From Aselliscus stoliczkanus (Eukaryota; Chordata; Mammalia; Chiroptera; Hipposideridae), in the NCBI GenBank assembly GCA_033961575.1, contig CM066732.1, positions 74,996,687-75,060,686 on the forward strand: 64,000 nt of DNA. The letters are read 5' to 3'. The notes below the pieces were generated by a model that saw nothing but the letters and a program-made list of their open reading frames with translations, did no database searches and was not told the origin of the DNA. The position numbers and the translations under genes were made by a program. Positions 61,425 through 64,000 of this stretch are shown here, piece after piece; the first letter of the stretch is position 1, and each line of letters opens with the position of its first letter.

Positions 61425-64000
61425 GGTATAAGCTTCCCCATACTAAGAAGCAATTTTTGGACACCAGTAGGTTGTCTGATAACAATTCTGACGCTTTACC
61501 TGGAGATAGAATCAGATTCCACAAATAAAGGGCTCAGGCCACAAGAGTGCCCTCCGCTTCAGAGTCCAGTTGCAAGCTCAGGTTGTTACCTGTGCTTCTG
61601 ACTGACCTGCTACAAATGGGAGGTTCCAACGACCATTCCCTTTTGGGTTTTATTAATTTGCTCGAAAGGCTCCCAGAACTCAGGCAAACCTGTTTACTCA
61701 GTAGATTACATTTCTTACAAAGGATACTCTAAATCACACGGTTGGCTGCATGGCAGCCAGCCTCATCCTTACGTGCTTTCCAAAAGTCATTTCATTACCG
61801 TAACGGAAGGCCTTTATCACTTTCAACACTTAGGAAATTCCAGGGGTTTTTGGAGCTCTGTGCCAGAAATGGAGACAAAGACCAAATATAGGCTTATAAA
61901 TCGTGTTGATCAAACATAAATGAATCAGGAGGCTTCATTAGAATTAATTGTCTAAGTTTTTATTTGAGGGTCTTGATTTGCAAATCTTGAAACACTACCA
62001 GATAACACCCAGAGTGTTCCAAAGAAAAAAGTTGAGAGTTCTTATAGTAAATACATTCTTGAGAAGAATCCATCCTGCATTCTTAGCCTCTGGATTGGAC
62101 CGAGATGGTAATCTTCCAGATGACCAGTGGGCTGGATAATGGATGTCAGGTGGTCTAGTCATGTGAACATTCTTCCCTAAGTTCTTCAGAGGGTTACCTA
62201 TAGTATTTATATATATATCTCCAGACATTGATGCACAACTGAACAGTTGAAAAGTTTAAGTCCTCAGGCTAAAGTAAAATAAAATCTATTACTCATGTTT
62301 CAGCCTCTTCTAACTTAAAGTAATTTTGTTAGTTTGGCTGTGGTGAATCTATTTTGTTTATTGACTCATTCCTCAAACACAATATCAGCTATTAAGTGTT
62401 GTGTTTGTGTTACCAAAAATTGGTTGTCATTTTCTGAATTCTTTTAAATCTGTAGTTTCAAGTTCCCAGTCATCTTTCCTTTCCATCAATAGCCCTTAGG
62501 GCCATCTAGAGGCAAGTTGTTTATTACTATAAGTCATTTCTTATAAACATGTCATCTGTAGTAAAATGTCATTAAGAAAAATAATTATCCACTTGTGCTT
62601 CCATTTCTTTAAAAATCTGAAAATGATGGATAAGCAGTCATTTGAATACTAACTATATAGAGTGTTTTGCTAGGTTTTGGGCAACTGCAAAGGAGTAAAG
62701 GAACTGATGGAATAATTAAAGATTCATGTCCAATATGAAAGACATTATTAATGTAAGAGAAAGATTGGATCCAAAGGAGGGGTTTGGAGAAAGATTTATG
62801 GGGCAGGAGCATTTGAGCTGTACCTTGAAAGGCGATTAGAATCTCAGTAAATAGAAGTAAAAAAAAGTTTGGGTGAAGGTAATGGTAAGAGCACAGATAT
62901 GAATGCAGGAAAGTGGAAGGCATGGTCTAACAAGCATTAAAAAATTAGTATGTCAGGCCTTCCCCTAGAAATGATGATTTAATAGCAAGGTGAATAGAAA
63001 GGAATGAGTGTGTGGGAGTTACTGTGGGGAGATGACTTATGAGATTTGGTAACCATGTTTTAATGAGGATTTAGGAAGTACAGATGATGTAACTTTTCTG
63101 GCTACATTATTTTGTTCTGGAAGACTGGTTCTCGGTGTCACCACAGGAAAGAATTCCAAGACTCACCAAATAAGCCAAGCAAGCAGTGAGTTTATGAAAA
63201 GAAATAGGATGGTACACTCTCAAAATTGTCTCAAAATTGTGGGAGCGAGGAGGCCAGGAGAAGAGCAACTACACCCAAGAACAAACGGGCTTAGAAATTT
63301 ATTACACTCCATATGAAGGTGCGAAATATTTGAAATTTAGGGGTGGCACATTATAGGCCTTCATGGGCAGGTCCTCACTGACCACTCCTTCCTGTCAGGA
63401 GGAGGGATTCTCTTGTCCTTATTTGGCTTAGTTGGAATCGTCATGGTGGCACAGGGGGTGGAGATTGTCACTGCCAGTAATACTGATAATGTGATCTATT
63501 ATAATTAGATAAAGTTCACCTTTAGATGCAAGGTGGCATCCTGGATCTGTTTGTTCTCAGCCACCAAAATCTAGTTCTTAAGAATGACCTCACCTTCTTC
63601 TTCCTTTCCTCCCCCTCTTTCCCCACAGCCCTATTTTTTCTGCCTACAGTAACAATTCTACTTTTTGAAATCCTGGTTTTATTGGAGAATTCATGGCAGG
63701 AACAGATTATTCACCTTTAGTTACCTGTATCAAGGCTACTCAGCCTATACACCGAAACTTTGCTTCATTCCTTCCCAGTCACTGCTACTGTTATTCAAAG
63801 TGTAGTCTGCAGACAGGTACTAGTTTACCAACTTTTTATTACACATCTGTAACATGTTAAGTATAGAAATTGAGGTGTTGAGAAGCTCATCTCAATTTGA
63901 CGATGCTGTGACATCCAAGCACTGATTAGTGGACTTGTCTTATTCAATAGGGTATAGAGCAGTCTAGATGCTTTTCACTTTATTTTCTAGCATTTCATTT
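61425..64000. other. RALGAPA1 intron 1, right end; possible old LTR at 63.1-63.6 kb
   Basis: 61,480-61,900 and 63,080-63,600 look like old interspersed repeats. The second resembles an antisense solitary LTR, but no family or boundary could be fixed. No exon seen. Confidence 0.35.

Noticed and set aside
61168..61528. 118-codon Arg/Glu-rich and 76-codon Ser/Leu-rich ORFs
   Set aside because: Both are translations of a CT/TG microsatellite.

Overview
This window is mammalian nuclear DNA. Two vertebrate gene 5' ends with GT-AG introns sit in CpG-rich promoters, and almost everything else is LINE-1 debris, tRNA-derived SINEs and mariner-type DNA transposons. The SINEs have a 'ggccggccgagtggcgca' head and a 'ccccaattccccaataaaatct' tail, several with VES-like tandem modules. 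With the relatively well preserved mariner copies, they suggest a bat, most likely rhinolophoid. The species call is inference from memory of repeat families; the two genes alone only say 'mammal'.

Layout: (1) 1-21,684 is the 5' half of BRMS1L on the minus strand. Coding exons 1-4 are intact, in frame and together encode residues 1-147, and the gene runs off the left edge. Its introns hold old L1 pieces, a DNA transposon with inverted ends (6,643-7,176), an internally deleted mariner inside an L1 (8,087-8,642), and a near full-length Hsmar1/cattle-mariner-like copy carrying two SINEs (10,655-12,852). (2) 21,685-43,378 is the intergenic space between two divergent genes. It has a CpG-island promoter at each end, and between them SINEs, L2/MIR/L1 remnants, a second decayed mariner and three short palindromic mariner MITEs. 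(3) 43,379-43,484 is coding exon 1 of RALGAPA1 on the plus strand. The remaining 20 kb is its first coding intron, dominated by antisense L1 sequence (46.4-56.3 kb) with more SINE insertions. A processed pseudogene of the XAGE/PAGE (GAGE-family) cancer-testis antigens is inserted into one of these L1s.

The head-to-head BRMS1L/RALGAPA1 order matches the human 14q13 arrangement as I recall it. The two products act in unrelated processes: BRMS1L in the SIN3-HDAC corepressor complex, RALGAPA1 in Ral GTPase inactivation. No rRNA, functional tRNA, CRISPR array or prokaryotic system was seen. Nearly all short ORFs are chance reading frames in repeats. The most distinctive content is in the mobile elements: a SINE family in head-only, long and multi-module forms, many with recognisable target-site duplications, plus the XAGE-type retropseudogene.
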